A stretch of 64,000 nucleotides of DNA from CAVALG01 sp963630555 (GTDB taxonomy: Bacteria; Bacillota; Clostridia; Oscillospirales; Acutalibacteraceae). Position numbers and translations under genes: made by a program. Location: the NCBI GenBank assembly GCA_963630555.1, contig CAVGND010000005.1, positions 9,412 to 73,411 on the forward strand. Direction: 5' to 3'. Below are positions 26,022 through 36,246 of this stretch, piece by piece. Within the stretch, counting starts at the first letter, position 1, and each line of letters begins with the position of its first letter. The notes below the pieces were generated by a model, which saw only the letters and a list, made by a program, of their open reading frames with translations, ran no database searches and was not told the DNA's origin.

Positions 26022-28235
26022 ATGGAAACGGATAACTGTTTGGAAACTTATCACGGAACTGTTAAAAGAATAATATACAGAAATCAGAGCAACGGGTATA
26101 CCGTGGCTCTGATTTCGTGCGATTCCGGCAGGGAAATAACCGCAGTCGGCACTATGCCCGATGCCGAAAGCGGTGATGAACTTGAACTTGAAGGTTTATA
26201 CACAACGCACAAAAATTACGGCGAACAGTTTAAAGTAAATAATTATAAAAAAACGCTGCCCGTCGGTTCGGCAGCCATTCTGAGATATCTTTCCGCAGGT
26301 GCGGTCAGCGGGGTAGGCCCGGCAACCGCCAAAAGAATTGTTGCAAAATTCGGCGATAAATCACTTGAAATAATGGAAAACGACCCACAAAGTCTTTCTC
26401 TTATCAAGGGAATTTCATTTGAAAAAGCGGAACGGATCGCCTCCGAAATAGGTGAGATTAAGTCTTTCCGAGAGGCAAATGTCGAACTTTGTTCGCTTGG
26501 GTTCAGCCAAAATGAATCGCTCAGAATTATAGGTAAACTCGGCACTGATCTTTCGGATAAATTGCGCCGAAATCCGTATATACTGTGTGAAAAAGATATG
26601 GGAATCGGGTTTGAAAGGGTGGATGAAATTGCCCTTAATATGGAGGTGCCTCCCGATTTTCCGCAGCGACTCGGCTACGGAACCGCCCATATTTTAAAAC
26701 ACAACCTTATAAACGGACATACCTGTCTGCCGCGTGAAAAACTTTTGCCGCTTGCCGCAAAAATGCTCGATACCGATACAGCACATATATCCGACGCCTG
26801 TGACGAGTTTGTTTTTAACGGCACACTGTGTGAAACGCAGGTTGACGGCGCATCATTTATATCACTTAAAAAGTATTGCACTGCCGAAAGGCGTATTGCA
26901 GGCAGACTGTTGCTTATAGACCGTGCCGCCACCCCGGTGAAACCGGTAACCTCCGCTGAAATAACAGCAACCGAGAGGAAGGTCGGTGTGCAACTTGATG
27001 AATTGCAGCGTGAGGCGGTTATTAAAAGTACAAAACACGGTATGCTTGTTTTAACCGGCGGCCCCGGTACGGGGAAAACAACTACCCTTAAAGCCATAAT
27101 CGAACTTATGAAAAGCAGGAATTTAAAAATTTCTCTGGCGGCGCCGACGGGTCGTGCCGCAAAGCGAATGACCGAACTTACCGGATTGGAATCAAAAACC
27201 ATACATCGACTTCTTGAGGTCGAATGGTCAGAGGATGAGGATGAGCATATCTTTTCAAAAAATGACCGTTCGCCGCTTGATTGCGATTTGCTTATAATAG
27301 ATGAATTTTCAATGGTCGATACGCTGCTGTTTCATGCGGTGCTTGACGCTGTTCCGCTCGGATGCCGGCTTATACTTGTGGGAGATCCCGACCAGTTGCC
27401 GAGCGTGGGAGCGGGTGACCTGCTTGCTGACATAATATCGGCGAAAACTTTCCGCTGCGTGCGCCTTGACAAGGTGTTCAGGCAGGGTACGCAGAGTCTT
27501 ATAGTCACAAACGCCCACCGTATAGTTAAGGGTGAAGAGCCGGAACTTGATAAAAAAGACGCGGACTTTTTTATGCTTGACGGTACATCGCCGGACGGCG
27601 CTCTGCGCCTTGTGCGCTCACTGTATTCCGAACGGCTGCCGGCGGCTTACGGCTTTGAGCCGACGACCGATATTCAGGTAATCTGCCCGTCCAAAATAAT
27701 GCAACTCGGCACCGTGTCGGTCAACAATATGCTGCAGGAATCCGTAAATCCGCGCCGTCAGGGTCGTGCGGAAATATCTATGCGCGGATTCTGTCTGCGT
27801 GTCGGTGATAAGGTTATGCAGACCAAAAACAACTACGATATATTATGGACGGACAGTAACGGCAAAGAGGGAATCGGGGTTTATAACGGCGATATCGGCG
27901 AACTCATTGACATAGACTTTCAAAAAAGTTGCTTGACCGTTAAATTTGATGATCACACGGCGATTTACGGAACGGAAGAAGCGGAGCAACTTGAACTTGC
28001 ATACGCTGTAACCGTACATAAAAGTCAGGGCAGCGAATTTGAATGCGTTATATTACCGCTGCTTGACGTTCCGCAGAAACTGTTGTACCGAAATTTGCTG
28101 TATACGGCTGTTACCCGCGCAAAAAAACTTATAATTATCATAGGTGCCCGCCGCCTTGTGACAACTATGGTAAAAAATGACCGCAAGACCCAAAGGTACA
28201 CCTTGCTCGACCACTTTTTGGCGGAGGCAAAATGA
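26022..28235 (+). CDS. recD2: ATP-dependent DNA helicase, RecD2/YrrC type
   Basis: This is a 737-residue SF1B 5'-3' helicase that acts in DNA repair without RecBC. The N-terminal OB-like domain (residues 5-85) is followed by helix-hairpin-helix repeats (SAGAVSGVGPATAKRIVAKFG). The motor has Walker A GGPGTGKTTT at about residues 345-354, APTGRAAKRM, Walker B LLIIDEFSMVD, GDPDQLPSVGAGD, and the C-terminal TVHKSQGSEF motif. The long N-terminal region marks RecD2 rather than RecD1. comF overlaps its stop by four bases. Confidence 0.95.
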   Translation: METDNCLETYHGTVKRIIYRNQSNGYTVALISCDSGREITAVGTMPDAESGDELELEGLYTTHKNYGEQFKVNNYKKTLPVGSAAILRYLSAGAVSGVGPATAKRIVAKFGDKSLEIMENDPQSLSLIKGISFEKAERIASEIGEIKSFREANVELCSLGFSQNESLRIIGKLGTDLSDKLRRNPYILCEKDMGIGFERVDEIALNMEVPPDFPQRLGYGTAHILKHNLINGHTCLPREKLLPLAAKMLDTDTAHISDACDEFVFNGTLCETQVDGASFISLKKYCTAERRIAGRLLLIDRAATPVKPVTSAEITATERKVGVQLDELQREAVIKSTKHGMLVLTGGPGTGKTTTLKAIIELMKSRNLKISLAAPTGRAAKRMTELTGLESKTIHRLLEVEWSEDEDEHIFSKNDRSPLDCDLLIIDEFSMVDTLLFHAVLDAVPLGCRLILVGDPDQLPSVGAGDLLADIISAKTFRCVRLDKVFRQGTQSLIVTNAHRIVKGEEPELDKKDADFFMLDGTSPDGALRLVRSLYSERLPAAYGFEPTTDIQVICPSKIMQLGTVSVNNMLQESVNPRRQGRAEISMRGFCLRVGDKVMQTKNNYDILWTDSNGKEGIGVYNGDIGELIDIDFQKSCLTVKFDDHTAIYGTEEAEQLELAYAVTVHKSQGSEFECVILPLLDVPQKLLYRNLLYTAVTRAKKLIIIIGARRLVTTMVKNDRKTQRYTLLDHFLAEAK

Positions 28236-28975
28236 GTTTTAAAATCAGACTTGTGCGTTTGTGCGGAAGGATTTCCGATTTGATGTTTGCCAAGCGATGC
28301 CCATGCTGCGGCAGGGTAATATCACCGGATGCCGATATTTGCAAATATTGTTTTGATTATATCAGGCGGGCAAACGATATTTGTTCGGTTTGCGGTGAGC
28401 CGAAAAAGAAATGCCTTTGCTCAAAACGAAAATTTCTGTACAGCGGTTTTGTCGCACCGTTTTATAACGAGGGGGCTGCAAAACAGGCAATATACGCCTT
28501 AAAGTTCCGCAGGCGAAAATATGCCGCGCGGATGTTTGCTTCGGAAATGGCAAAAAGATTTCAAAGCGCATTTCCGAATATTAAACCCGATTTTATTGTA
28601 AGCGTTCCGTCTAACGGAAATTATAAGGATAAAATGAGGTATGATCAAGCCGGCTTTATTGCGGGGCGGTTTGCCGCTCAGACGGGTCTTCCGTTTAAGA
28701 AAAATATTTTGATTAAGATTGCCGCCAATAAAACTCAGCATGAACTTTCGGGATATGAGCAAAGGGTAAAGAATGTTGAGGGCGCGTATGCCGTAAACTG
28801 CGACCTTTCGGGCGCCGTTGTATTGCTCATAGATGATATTAAAACTACCGGAGCAACATTTAACGAGTGTGCAAAACAACTTTTGCTTGCCGGTGCGGAC
28901 AGTGTATATTGCGTTGCGGCTGTCATTACCGAAAGGAAACACCCGAGCGAAAAAAATAAACGGCAAATACGGTAA
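28232..28975 (+). CDS. comF: ComF-family phosphoribosyltransferase-like protein
   Basis: This 247-residue protein resembles ComFC, which helps internalised single-stranded DNA during natural transformation. A zinc-binding region holds CPCCGRVISP, CKYC, CSVCGEP and KCLC in residues 24-70. The C-terminal PRTase fold ends in LLIDDIKTTGATFNECAKQL, the PRPP-binding motif. It overlaps recD2 by four bases (ATGA), implying coupling. comFA is absent, and a recD2-comF unit suggests a shared DNA-processing role, by inference. Confidence 0.9.
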   Translation: MSFKIRLVRLCGRISDLMFAKRCPCCGRVISPDADICKYCFDYIRRANDICSVCGEPKKKCLCSKRKFLYSGFVAPFYNEGAAKQAIYALKFRRRKYAARMFASEMAKRFQSAFPNIKPDFIVSVPSNGNYKDKMRYDQAGFIAGRFAAQTGLPFKKNILIKIAANKTQHELSGYEQRVKNVEGAYAVNCDLSGAVVLLIDDIKTTGATFNECAKQLLLAGADSVYCVAAVITERKHPSEKNKRQIR

Positions 28976-29082
28976 TATATCGGCTTGTAAAATAATTGCT
29001 GTTGTGATACACTTATCTTGCAGGGGGATGAATGTAAAACCGTCTGTTTGATTGATAACCCGAATTTAAGGAGTGATGAACT

Positions 29083-30105
29083 GTGGCTGCGGAGATTGCC
29101 ATTGATTTCGGTACAAGTAAAACAATTCTGCTGTCAGGTTCTAAAATATTGCTTGAAGAACCAACCGTTGCTTCGGTTGATACCGAAACATGGGAACCCG
29201 TCTGCTTCGGCAGGCGCGCCTACGATATGATAGGCAGAACCCCCGAAAGTATTACAACCGTTTTCCCTATTGAAAGGGGCGTTATATCGGATTATAAAAT
29301 AGCCGAAGCAATGCTTAAATGTTATATGAAAAAGGCGCTCGGCAGAAGAATTTTGAAACCGAAACTCATTGTTTCCGTGCCTATAGCGGTAACTACTTTG
29401 CAGCATCGTTCGGTCGCAAATGCGGCACAAGCCGCAGGCGGCAGAAAGGTGTGCACCGTTGAGGCGCCTGTGGCTGCTGCAATCGGGCTCGGTGCCGATT
29501 TTGATAAACCGGACGGTACAATGGTGGTTGATATAGGTGCCGGAACTACCGATGTTGCGGTAATATCAATGGGCGGATTATCCGAAAGCGCGGCACTGCC
29601 GGCGGCCTCTATGGATTTTGACGCCGCCATTGCCAAATATGTAAAAAGAAAATACAATATACTTATCGGCAACCTTACGGCAGAGGCTGTAAAAAAACAG
29701 ATAGGCTGCGTGGTAAAGCGTCCGGTTACCCTTGTTATGAATGTTAAGGGCGTTGATATGGTGTCAAGTTTGCCGCGCACCTTTGAAATATCCTCTACCG
29801 ATGTGTATCAGGCAACGGTAGATGTGGCCGATACAATATGTTCAGGCATACGCCAGGTGGCAGAAAATACAGCCCCCGACCTGCTTTCGGATATAATGAC
29901 AAGCGGTATTTACCTTACGGGCGGCGGTTCGCAGATATACGGTATGGACGAACTTATAGCCGAATCCGTAGGCATAAAGGTGAATAAATGCAGCGACCCC
30001 GAACATACCGTTGTAAAGGGCGCAAGAACGGTGCTTAAAAATCCCGAAATCATTAAAAACGAGGATTATCAGTTCCGCTCAATTGAGGAGTTGATTGTTG
30101 ATTAA
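29083..30105 (+). CDS. mreB: Rod shape-determining protein, MreB/Mbl family
   Basis: This bacterial actin organises lateral cell-wall synthesis at the membrane inner face. It is 340 residues. Actin-fold nucleotide motifs are [10 protein letters not shown] (phosphate 1), [14 protein letters not shown] (phosphate 2) and [15 protein letters not shown] (adenosine). The start is GTG with AAGGAG about 10 bases upstream. mreC and mreD are absent, so this may be a second MreB paralogue such as Mbl or MreBH rather than the operonic copy. Confidence 0.92.
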   Translation: MAAEIAIDFGTSKTILLSGSKILLEEPTVASVDTETWEPVCFGRRAYDMIGRTPESITTVFPIERGVISDYKIAEAMLKCYMKKALGRRILKPKLIVSVPIAVTTLQHRSVANAAQAAGGRKVCTVEAPVAAAIGLGADFDKPDGTMVVDIGAGTTDVAVISMGGLSESAALPAASMDFDAAIAKYVKRKYNILIGNLTAEAVKKQIGCVVKRPVTLVMNVKGVDMVSSLPRTFEISSTDVYQATVDVADTICSGIRQVAENTAPDLLSDIMTSGIYLTGGGSQIYGMDELIAESVGIKVNKCSDPEHTVVKGARTVLKNPEIIKNEDYQFRSIEELIVD

Positions 30106-30161
30106 TCACAGGGTATCCCGTGAATAATATTATAATAAGATGTTTGAAAGGCGGTATTATT

Positions 30162-30701
30162 ATGGAATTTACAGAGAGCAAAACATATGCAAATTTGTTG
30201 ACTGCTTTTGCAGGTGAATCGCAGGCGCGTAATAAATACACATATTACGCAAGCGCCGCGAAAAAAGAGGGCTATGAACAGATAGCGGCAATATTCAGTG
30301 AAACAGCGGATAACGAAAAAGAGCATGCCAAAATATGGTTTAAACAACTTCACGGCAGAGCAATCCCTTCAACTACGGAAAACCTTAAAGATGCAGCCGC
30401 AGGCGAAAATTATGAGTGGACTTCTATGTATGCCGAATTCGCAAAGCAAGCCGAGGCAGAAGGGTACAATGAAATAGCCGCCCTTTTTTCAATGGTCGGC
30501 GATATAGAGAAACATCACGAACAACGATTTTTAAAGTTGTTGGAAAGCGTAGAGAACGGCATTGTATTTGAAAAAGACCATGTGGTAATTTGGCGTTGCC
30601 GCAACTGCGGGCACATCCATGCCGGCGTTAAAGCACCTAAAATTTGCCCGGTATGCGCTCATCCTCAGTCTTTTTTTGAAATAAATCCGGAAAATTATTA
30701 A
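30162..30701 (+). CDS. rbr: Rubrerythrin
   Basis: This non-haem di-iron peroxidase protects anaerobes from hydrogen peroxide. It is 179 residues. The ferritin-like domain provides iron ligands in [25 protein letters not shown] and [12 protein letters not shown]. The C-terminal rubredoxin-like domain has [10 protein letters not shown] and [11 protein letters not shown], four Cys for one iron. The ATG at 30162 follows AAAGGCGG. A TATAAT lies at 30131-30136 inside an AT-rich run with a partial resemblance to a PerR box, which I regard as weak. Confidence 0.97.
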   Translation: MEFTESKTYANLLTAFAGESQARNKYTYYASAAKKEGYEQIAAIFSETADNEKEHAKIWFKQLHGRAIPSTTENLKDAAAGENYEWTSMYAEFAKQAEAEGYNEIAALFSMVGDIEKHHEQRFLKLLESVENGIVFEKDHVVIWRCRNCGHIHAGVKAPKICPVCAHPQSFFEINPENY

Positions 30702-30708
30702 AAATTAC

Positions 30709-30737
30709 TTGCAATTGCCTGACATTTGTGGTATCAT
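30709..30737 (+). promoter_or_regulatory. Promoter of rplS
   Basis: TTGCAA at 30709-30714 and TATCAT at 30732-30737 with a 17-base spacer, starting 7 bases after the rubrerythrin stop. Predicted start near 30744. Confidence 0.65.
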
Positions 30738-30743
30738 AACAAA

Positions 30744-30865
30744 GCATTTGATTACACCGAGGCCTTATCGGTGGGGTCGGTGCCGTTAATTCGACACTAA
30801 CGCGGGCGTTCCTCTGTTCACCTGATCTGCGGGTCACGGACGAAGTATGAACGGCTGAAAAAATT
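30744..30865 (+). ncRNA. Structured 5' leader of rplS, probable L19-type leader
   Basis: The 135-base untranslated leader is GC-richer than other spacers here. It contains a stem CACCGA (30755-30760) / TCGGTG (30768-30773) and, just after, GTCG/CGAC (30776-30818 region), followed by further pairable segments up to the ribosome site. Ribosomal-protein leaders that bind the gene product are known for rplS in Firmicutes (Rfam L19_leader). I infer autogenous control from position and structure only; the match to the Rfam model was not tested. Confidence 0.5.
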
Positions 30866-30879
30866 AAGGAGGAATACAA

Positions 30880-31221
30880 ATGGATGCTGTAAAAGCACTC
30901 ACAGCAGGTATGCTGAAAGAAGACAAACCCGAAATTGTGATCGGTAACACGGTCAAGGTTCACGTTAAGATCCGTGAAGGCGAAAGAGAAAGAATTCAGA
31001 CTTTTGAGGGTACCGTTATTGCCAAGAACAACAGCGGTATTTCGGAAACCTTTACAGTACGCCGCGTTTCATACGGCGTCGGTGTTGAAAGAGTTTTTCC
31101 TGTTCACTCACCTAATGTAGCAAAGGTTGAAACCGTCAGAAAAGGTCGCGTTCGCAGATCTAAGCTTTACTATCTCCGTGACAGAGTAGGTAAGGCTGCC
31201 AAGGTTAAAGAATTGATCTGA
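30880..31221 (+). CDS. rplS: 50S ribosomal protein L19
   Basis: This protein lies at the 30S-50S interface. It is 113 residues, the usual length. [27 protein letters not shown] and the C-terminal [20 protein letters not shown] are diagnostic. AGGAGG upstream supports the ATG. It has its own promoter, structured leader and terminator. trmD and rimM, common upstream neighbours, are missing from this locus. Confidence 0.99.
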   Translation: MDAVKALTAGMLKEDKPEIVIGNTVKVHVKIREGERERIQTFEGTVIAKNNSGISETFTVRRVSYGVGVERVFPVHSPNVAKVETVRKGRVRRSKLYYLRDRVGKAAKVKELI

Positions 31222-31232
31222 TGTATCAAAAG

Positions 31233-31268
31233 ACGAGGGCAGGAATCAAACCGCCCTCGTTTTTTTAT
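31233..31268 (+). terminator. Terminator of rplS
   Basis: ACGAGGGC (31233-31240) pairs with GCCCTCGT (31253-31260), followed by TTTTTTATTT. Confidence 0.92.
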
Positions 31269-31359
31269 TTTATCGGCACTGCCCCGACAGAGCGGTGCTG
31301 TTTGGCTGCCCTTTTGCGAATATGCGGTGGTTAAAGATTATTTTGGGAGGTGTTCTGCG

Positions 31360-31992
31360 TTGGCTGACGGTGAAAAAACAGTTTATGAAAATAAAGAACA
31401 CGAAAATTCCGGTATAATTAAAGATATATATGATTGGTACGACGTTATCGTTTCGTCGGTAGTTATAATAGTTCTGCTTTTTACATTTGTTTTCCGCATT
31501 GTCGGGGTAGAGGGCAGTTCTATGGAAAGCACCCTTCACGGAGGTTCGCGCGATCCCGCCGCCGACCATACCGACCGTTTGGTGATAACCAACCTTTTCT
31601 ATACCCCCAAACAGGGCGATATAGTTGTTATTTCAAGAAATTATCTTAATGATGACACCGATGTTTCGGAAGGTGACGGCCCGATAATTAAAAGGGTCAT
31701 CGCAACCGAGGGGCAGGTAGTGGATATAGATTTTGAAAAACAGGTCGTAAAGGTGGACGGTGAGGTGCTTGATGAACCGTATGTCAGTTCCGAAACGGTA
31801 AAGCGCGACGTTGAATTTCCGCTTACGGTCAAAGAGGGGCACATATTTGTGCTCGGTGATAACCGCGCAGTATCGCTTGACAGCCGCTCAAGCGATATAG
31901 GTCAGGTGGATACCAGATATGTTTTGGGCAAAGCCGTGCTTCGCGTGCTGCCGTTCGGCGAGTTCGGAAGCGTTTATAAGAACAGTAAATAA
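31360..31992 (+). CDS. lepB: Signal peptidase I
   Basis: This membrane serine peptidase cleaves signal peptides of secreted proteins. It is 210 residues. A cytoplasmic N-terminus is followed by one transmembrane helix (about residues 26-48). The nucleophile Ser is in EGSSMESTL, the general-base Lys in IIKRVIATEG, and box E is LGDNRAVSLDSRS. TTG at 31360 is the likely start because GGGAGGTG sits 8 bases upstream; no ATG fits as well. rbgA follows after 10 bases, so lepB-rbgA-rnhB-yraN probably form one unit. Confidence 0.96.
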   Translation: MADGEKTVYENKEHENSGIIKDIYDWYDVIVSSVVIIVLLFTFVFRIVGVEGSSMESTLHGGSRDPAADHTDRLVITNLFYTPKQGDIVVISRNYLNDDTDVSEGDGPIIKRVIATEGQVVDIDFEKQVVKVDGEVLDEPYVSSETVKRDVEFPLTVKEGHIFVLGDNRAVSLDSRSSDIGQVDTRYVLGKAVLRVLPFGEFGSVYKNSK

Positions 31993-32002
31993 AGGTGAAT
32001 TA

Positions 32003-32866
32003 ATGGATAATCAGATAAATTGGTTCCCCGGTCATATGGCAAAAACACGCCGAAAAATTAACGAGAGTTTGTCACTTGTTGACGCGGTTGCCGAAATTGT
32101 TGACGCAAGAATACCGGTTTCAAGCCGAAATCCTGACATAAACGAATTGGTTAAAAATAAACCGCGCCTTATTTTGCTTAATAAATGCGATTTATCGGAT
32201 CCTGCCGCCAACCGTGAATGGATAGAATACTATAAAAGCCGCGGCATTACGGCAATATCGGTTGATTGCAAAACAGGCAGGGGAGTTGACCGTTTTGTTG
32301 CTTCGGTTAAAGGCATTTTAAGCGAAAAACTTGAATATTACCGCAGCAAAGGAATGGTCGGCAAGACCGTTAAGGTTATGATAGTGGGCATACCCAATGT
32401 GGGAAAGTCCTCGTTCATAAACCGTATGGCAAGATCCGCACGCGCAGTAGTGGCTGACCGACCGGGGGTAACGCGCGGTAACCAGTGGTATAAAATTGAT
32501 AAGCAACTTGAATTGCTTGATACTCCGGGTGTGCTGTGGCCTAAGTTTGACGACCCGACGGTCGGCGAAAATCTGGCGTTTACCGGTGCGATTAAAGATA
32601 CCGTTGTGGATACCGAAACGCTTGCTTCGTTGCTTTGCGGCAAACTTTCAAAACTTTATCCCTCAGCGCTTGTTTCGCGTTACGGAATCGAACCGCCTAA
32701 AGAGGACACCGAGCCGTACGAAATACTTGAAAGTATAGCAAAAAAACGCGGCTTTATAATGAGGGGCGGCGTTTTGGACACCGAACGCACCGCAGCTATA
32801 GTGTTAGATGAATTCAGGGGCGGTAAACTCGGAAAAATAACGCTCGAAATGCCGGAAAGAGGTTAA
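32003..32866 (+). CDS. rbgA: Ribosome biogenesis GTPase RbgA (YlqF)
   Basis: This is a circularly permuted GTPase needed for late 50S assembly. It is 287 residues. The motif order is permuted: G4 LNKCDLSD and G5-like DCKTG precede G1 [12 protein letters not shown] and G3 DTPGVLWP, followed by a C-terminal helical domain. The start [11 protein letters not shown] is a family hallmark. AAAGGTG precedes the ATG at 32003. The order lepB-rbgA-rnhB matches other Firmicutes. Confidence 0.97.
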   Translation: MDNQINWFPGHMAKTRRKINESLSLVDAVAEIVDARIPVSSRNPDINELVKNKPRLILLNKCDLSDPAANREWIEYYKSRGITAISVDCKTGRGVDRFVASVKGILSEKLEYYRSKGMVGKTVKVMIVGIPNVGKSSFINRMARSARAVVADRPGVTRGNQWYKIDKQLELLDTPGVLWPKFDDPTVGENLAFTGAIKDTVVDTETLASLLCGKLSKLYPSALVSRYGIEPPKEDTEPYEILESIAKKRGFIMRGGVLDTERTAAIVLDEFRGGKLGKITLEMPERG

Positions 32867-32870
32867 AACT

Positions 32871-33482
32871 ATGCCGAATTATGAATTTGAAGATAACGCG
32901 CGGCAGCAAGGTTTTAAACTTATCTGCGGCGTTGACGAAGCAGGCAGAGGACCGCTTGCAGGCCCTGTCTGTGCGGCGGCGGTTATTTTACCGCAAGGTA
33001 CGGTTATTGAGGGGCTTGACGATTCTAAAAAGTTAAGCGAAAAAAAGCGTGAAAAATTGTATGACATAATAATCTTAAAGGCTGAGGCTTATTCGGTCGC
33101 GATGGCTTCTGTTGAAGAAATCGAAGAATATAACATTCTTAACGCAACCTTTCTGGCAATGAACCGTGCAATAAACGGGCTGTCGCCGAAGCCTGATTTC
33201 GCACTTGTTGACGGAAACAGGGAACCTAAGGGGATTGCCGTTAAATGCGAAACCATAGTGAAGGGCGACTCAAAATCCATGTCGGTAGCCGCCGCGTCAA
33301 TACTTGCTAAGGTCACCCGTGACCGCCTGCTTTATGAATACGATAAAAAATATCCGCTGTACGGTTTTGCCGAACACAAGGGCTACGGCACAAAAAAACA
33401 CAGGGACGCAATAATGAAATACGGGCCGTGTGAGGTTCACCGACTGTCGTTTTTAAAAAAGATATATGAAAAACAACGCTAA
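32871..33482 (+). CDS. rnhB: Ribonuclease HII
   Basis: This endonuclease removes ribonucleotides and RNA primers from DNA. It is 203 residues. Active-site residues are in [15 protein letters not shown] (Asp-Glu), DDSKKL and the Asp of FALVDGN. The C-terminal [16 protein letters not shown] is typical. GAAAGAGG precedes the start, four bases after rbgA. yraN begins 17 bases before its stop. Confidence 0.97.
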   Translation: MPNYEFEDNARQQGFKLICGVDEAGRGPLAGPVCAAAVILPQGTVIEGLDDSKKLSEKKREKLYDIIILKAEAYSVAMASVEEIEEYNILNATFLAMNRAINGLSPKPDFALVDGNREPKGIAVKCETIVKGDSKSMSVAAASILAKVTRDRLLYEYDKKYPLYGFAEHKGYGTKKHRDAIMKYGPCEVHRLSFLKKIYEKQR

Positions 33483-33837
33483 GGAAATAGGCGACCGCGG
33501 CGAGGCTGTTGCGGCGCAGTATGTAAAGCAAAAAGGCTTTATCATTTCAAAAACCAATTATCACAGCCGCTTCGGCGAAATAGATATAATTGCGGAAAAC
33601 AACGAATACCTATTGTTTATAGAGGTTAAAACGCGCGCACGGAATTCAATTGCCGCACCGCGCGCCTTTGTTACCAAAACCAAGCAGCAGAGAATAATAA
33701 AAACGGCAAGATACTACCTTATGTACAATCCTACCGGACTTAAAATAAGATTTGACGTGGCAGAGGTCATCAAGGACGACGACAACGGGTTTGAAAATGC
33801 AACCGTAAACTATATAGAAAATGCTTTCGGGGTGTGA
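33466..33837 (+). CDS. yraN: UPF0102 (YraN) family endonuclease-like protein
   Basis: This is a 123-residue protein of the UPF0102 family, a restriction-endonuclease-like fold of unknown role, often next to rnhB. The catalytic-type motif is seen as [21 protein letters not shown] (E-D-ExK), after [15 protein letters not shown]. It overlaps the rnhB 3' end by 17 bases, so translation is likely coupled. Function in cells is not established for the family. Confidence 0.93.
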   Translation: MKNNAKEIGDRGEAVAAQYVKQKGFIISKTNYHSRFGEIDIIAENNEYLLFIEVKTRARNSIAAPRAFVTKTKQQRIIKTARYYLMYNPTGLKIRFDVAEVIKDDDNGFENATVNYIENAFGV

Positions 33838-33844
33838 CGGATCT

Positions 33845-34708
33845 ATGCGTTGTTTTGATTTGCACTGCGATACGGTATCGGTTCTGTTTGACAAAAATGA
33901 AGACTTTGACGGTTTATCTGCGGCTGTTAATAACAGCAGCGTCGGCGTTTTTGATAATTATACGCAGTGTTTTGCGCTTTTTTCGGAATTCCCCGACAGG
34001 GAACGGTTTTTTGCCGCTGCCGACTATGCTGAAAAGATACTGCCGAATTTCAGCGGTGGATATATATTAACCGTAGAAAATATGGCGCCCCTTGCATATG
34101 AACCCGAACCGACGGCTGTGCTGCACGGCGTCGGGGTGTCTGCGGCAACGCTTACCTGGAACGGGGAGAATGAATTTGCCGGCGGCGTGGGTGCTGACAG
34201 CGGACTTAAACCTCTCGGCAGGCGCACGGTTAAAGAGTTTTCCGAATATGGGATAATCTTGGACGTTTCACATCTCAACAGGCAAAGTTTTTATGATGTT
34301 GCCGATTGTGCCGATTGTTTTTTTGCAAGTCATACCGCTTTAAGTGAGGTTAACGGTCACCCCAGAAATATTACGGCGGAACAGGCAAAAATAATATCCG
34401 AAAAGGGCGGTATAATAGGAGTCTGTTTCTATCCGACATTTTCTTTGCCGGATATTTTTGAGGGTGTTTACAGAAATATATATATACTGGGCGAGAAGGT
34501 CGGTTGCGACTGTATAGCCCTGGGTTCGGATTTTGACGGTGCGCGTATGGCGCCCGAACTTGATGGGCCCGATAAACTTCCGGCGCTCTATGCTTATTTA
34601 AAGCGGCGAGGATTAAGCGATGATATACTCAACAAAGTGTTTTACGGCAATGCCGAAAAATTTTTTAAAAGCCGCCTAATTAACGGCAATCCGAAGGGAA
34701 TGAAGTGA
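33845..34708 (+). CDS. Membrane dipeptidase family (M19) metallopeptidase
   Basis: This is a 287-residue zinc peptidase of the renal dipeptidase family, which hydrolyses dipeptides including D-amino-acid-containing ones. Metal ligands are seen in DLHCDTVS (HxD), TVENMAP (bridging Glu), and ASHTALSEVNGHPRN, with LGSDFDG near the end. The ATG at 33845 lies 8 bases after yraN; upstream ribosome signal is weak. It is shorter than some relatives but has all catalytic blocks. It overlaps thrC by four bases. Confidence 0.9.
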   Translation: MRCFDLHCDTVSVLFDKNEDFDGLSAAVNNSSVGVFDNYTQCFALFSEFPDRERFFAAADYAEKILPNFSGGYILTVENMAPLAYEPEPTAVLHGVGVSAATLTWNGENEFAGGVGADSGLKPLGRRTVKEFSEYGIILDVSHLNRQSFYDVADCADCFFASHTALSEVNGHPRNITAEQAKIISEKGGIIGVCFYPTFSLPDIFEGVYRNIYILGEKVGCDCIALGSDFDGARMAPELDGPDKLPALYAYLKRRGLSDDILNKVFYGNAEKFFKSRLINGNPKGMK

Positions 34709-36198
34709 AAATGGATTACAAGAGTACAAGAAACAGCAATATTAATGTCACTGCCGAACAGGCTATAGCACGCGGAATATCGTCCGACGGGGGATTGTTT
34801 GTCCCATCCCGAATACCGTGCCTTACTACTGCCGACATTAACGCACTTAAAGAGATGAAATATCCCGAAAGGGCGAAATATATACTTAAATATTTTCTCG
34901 GCAATTTTTCGGATGACGAACTGTCCTATTGCGTTAACGGTGCATACAAGGGCACTTTCGACAACGATGACGTAGCGCCGCTTAAAAAGGTCGGAGAAAA
35001 CGAATACTTTTTGGAACTGTGGCACGGGCCGACCTGTGCGTTTAAGGATGTTGCGCTGCAGCTTCTTCCTTACCTGCTTTCGGTATCGGTTAAAAAAACC
35101 GGTTCGGACAAGCAAACGGTTATTTTGGTCGCAACTTCGGGCGACACGGGAAAGGCTGCGCTTGAAGGTTTTGCCGATGTGGAAAACACAAAAATTATTG
35201 TATTTTACCCAAGTAACGGCGTAAGCGATATGCAAAAACTTCAGATGAGCACTCAAAAAGGGAACAATGTTTATGTAAGCGCGATAGAGGGCAATTTTGA
35301 CGATGCGCAGACAGGCGTTAAAAAAATATTTACCGATAAAGAGGTTGCCGAAACACTGTGCGGTAAAGGATACGCTTTTTCAAGCGCCAATTCTATAAAC
35401 TGGGGCAGGCTTGTCCCGCAGATAGTGTATTATATCTCGGCTTACTGTGATTTGCTTACAGCAGGTGAAGATTTGTCAAACGGATTTAATGTCGTTGTTC
35501 CTACGGGTAATTTCGGCAATATCCTTGCCGCATATTACGCAAAAAAAATGGGCGTGCCGATCAACAAACTGATATGTGCCTCAAACAAAAACAACGTGCT
35601 TACGGATTTTATAAATACCGGTGTGTATGACCGTAACCGCAAGTTCTATACAACGATGTCGCCGTCTATGGATATCCTTATTTCAAGCAATCTTGAAAGA
35701 ATGCTGTACGAACTTTACGACGGTAATTCGGCTATAGTCGCCGAACTTGAAAAACAATTAACCGAGGACGGAAAGTTTACCGTTACCGGCGAGGCTTTTC
35801 AAAAACTTTCGGATATATTTGCAGCAGGGTGCTGTGATGATGAGCATACCGTTGAAACCATAAATAAATATTTTAACGGGTATAATTATCTTATGGATAC
35901 ACATACCGCAGTTGCTGCTAAAGTTTATGACGAATACCGTGAAAACACCGGCGATACACGACCTGTTGTAATAGCGTCGACCGCATCACCGTATAAGTTC
36001 TCGAAAAGCGTGCTTAAAGCCGTTGCACCGGAGGACTGTTCGAATGACGAATTTAAGATGGTTAAGGAACTTAATAAAATAACAGGTGTGCCTGTTCCCG
36101 CGTCTATAGCCGCTCTTGAAACTGCCGAACCGCGATTTAAGGATGTTTGCAAAAAAGAAAATATGCTTGACGCCGTTTACGGATATCTGTTTAAATAA
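34705..36198 (+). CDS. thrC: Threonine synthase
   Basis: This PLP enzyme converts O-phosphohomoserine to threonine. It is about 497 residues, matching the longer class with an N-terminal extension. The PLP Lys lies in GPTCAFKDVALQ, with ATSGDTGKAALEGF and the phosphate-binding VPTGNFGNILAAYY. The start may be GTG 34705, 5 bases from AAGGGA and overlapping the previous stop, or ATG 34711. No hom or thrB gene is adjacent; the link to the dipeptidase upstream is only translational coupling. Confidence 0.96.
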   Translation: MKMDYKSTRNSNINVTAEQAIARGISSDGGLFVPSRIPCLTTADINALKEMKYPERAKYILKYFLGNFSDDELSYCVNGAYKGTFDNDDVAPLKKVGENEYFLELWHGPTCAFKDVALQLLPYLLSVSVKKTGSDKQTVILVATSGDTGKAALEGFADVENTKIIVFYPSNGVSDMQKLQMSTQKGNNVYVSAIEGNFDDAQTGVKKIFTDKEVAETLCGKGYAFSSANSINWGRLVPQIVYYISAYCDLLTAGEDLSNGFNVVVPTGNFGNILAAYYAKKMGVPINKLICASNKNNVLTDFINTGVYDRNRKFYTTMSPSMDILISSNLERMLYELYDGNSAIVAELEKQLTEDGKFTVTGEAFQKLSDIFAAGCCDDEHTVETINKYFNGYNYLMDTHTAVAAKVYDEYRENTGDTRPVVIASTASPYKFSKSVLKAVAPEDCSNDEFKMVKELNKITGVPVPASIAALETAEPRFKDVCKKENMLDAVYGYLFK

Positions 36199-36204
36199 TT
36201 AAAT

Positions 36205-36229
36205 GGGACGCCCGAAATACGGGCGTCCC
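36205..36229. terminator. Hairpin between convergent thrC and the DUF1540 gene
   Basis: GGGACGCCCG (36205-36214) and CGGGCGTCCC (36220-36229) pair perfectly around AAATA. T residues are sparse on both sides, with a slightly T-rich tail in the minus direction. It probably ends both genes. Confidence 0.6.
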
Positions 36230-36246
36230 CACATAAGAAAATGGCC

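Noticed and set aside
30123..30138. PerR-like AT-rich dyad before rubrerythrin
   Set aside because: At least four mismatches to the PerR box, and the run is explained by the -10 region.
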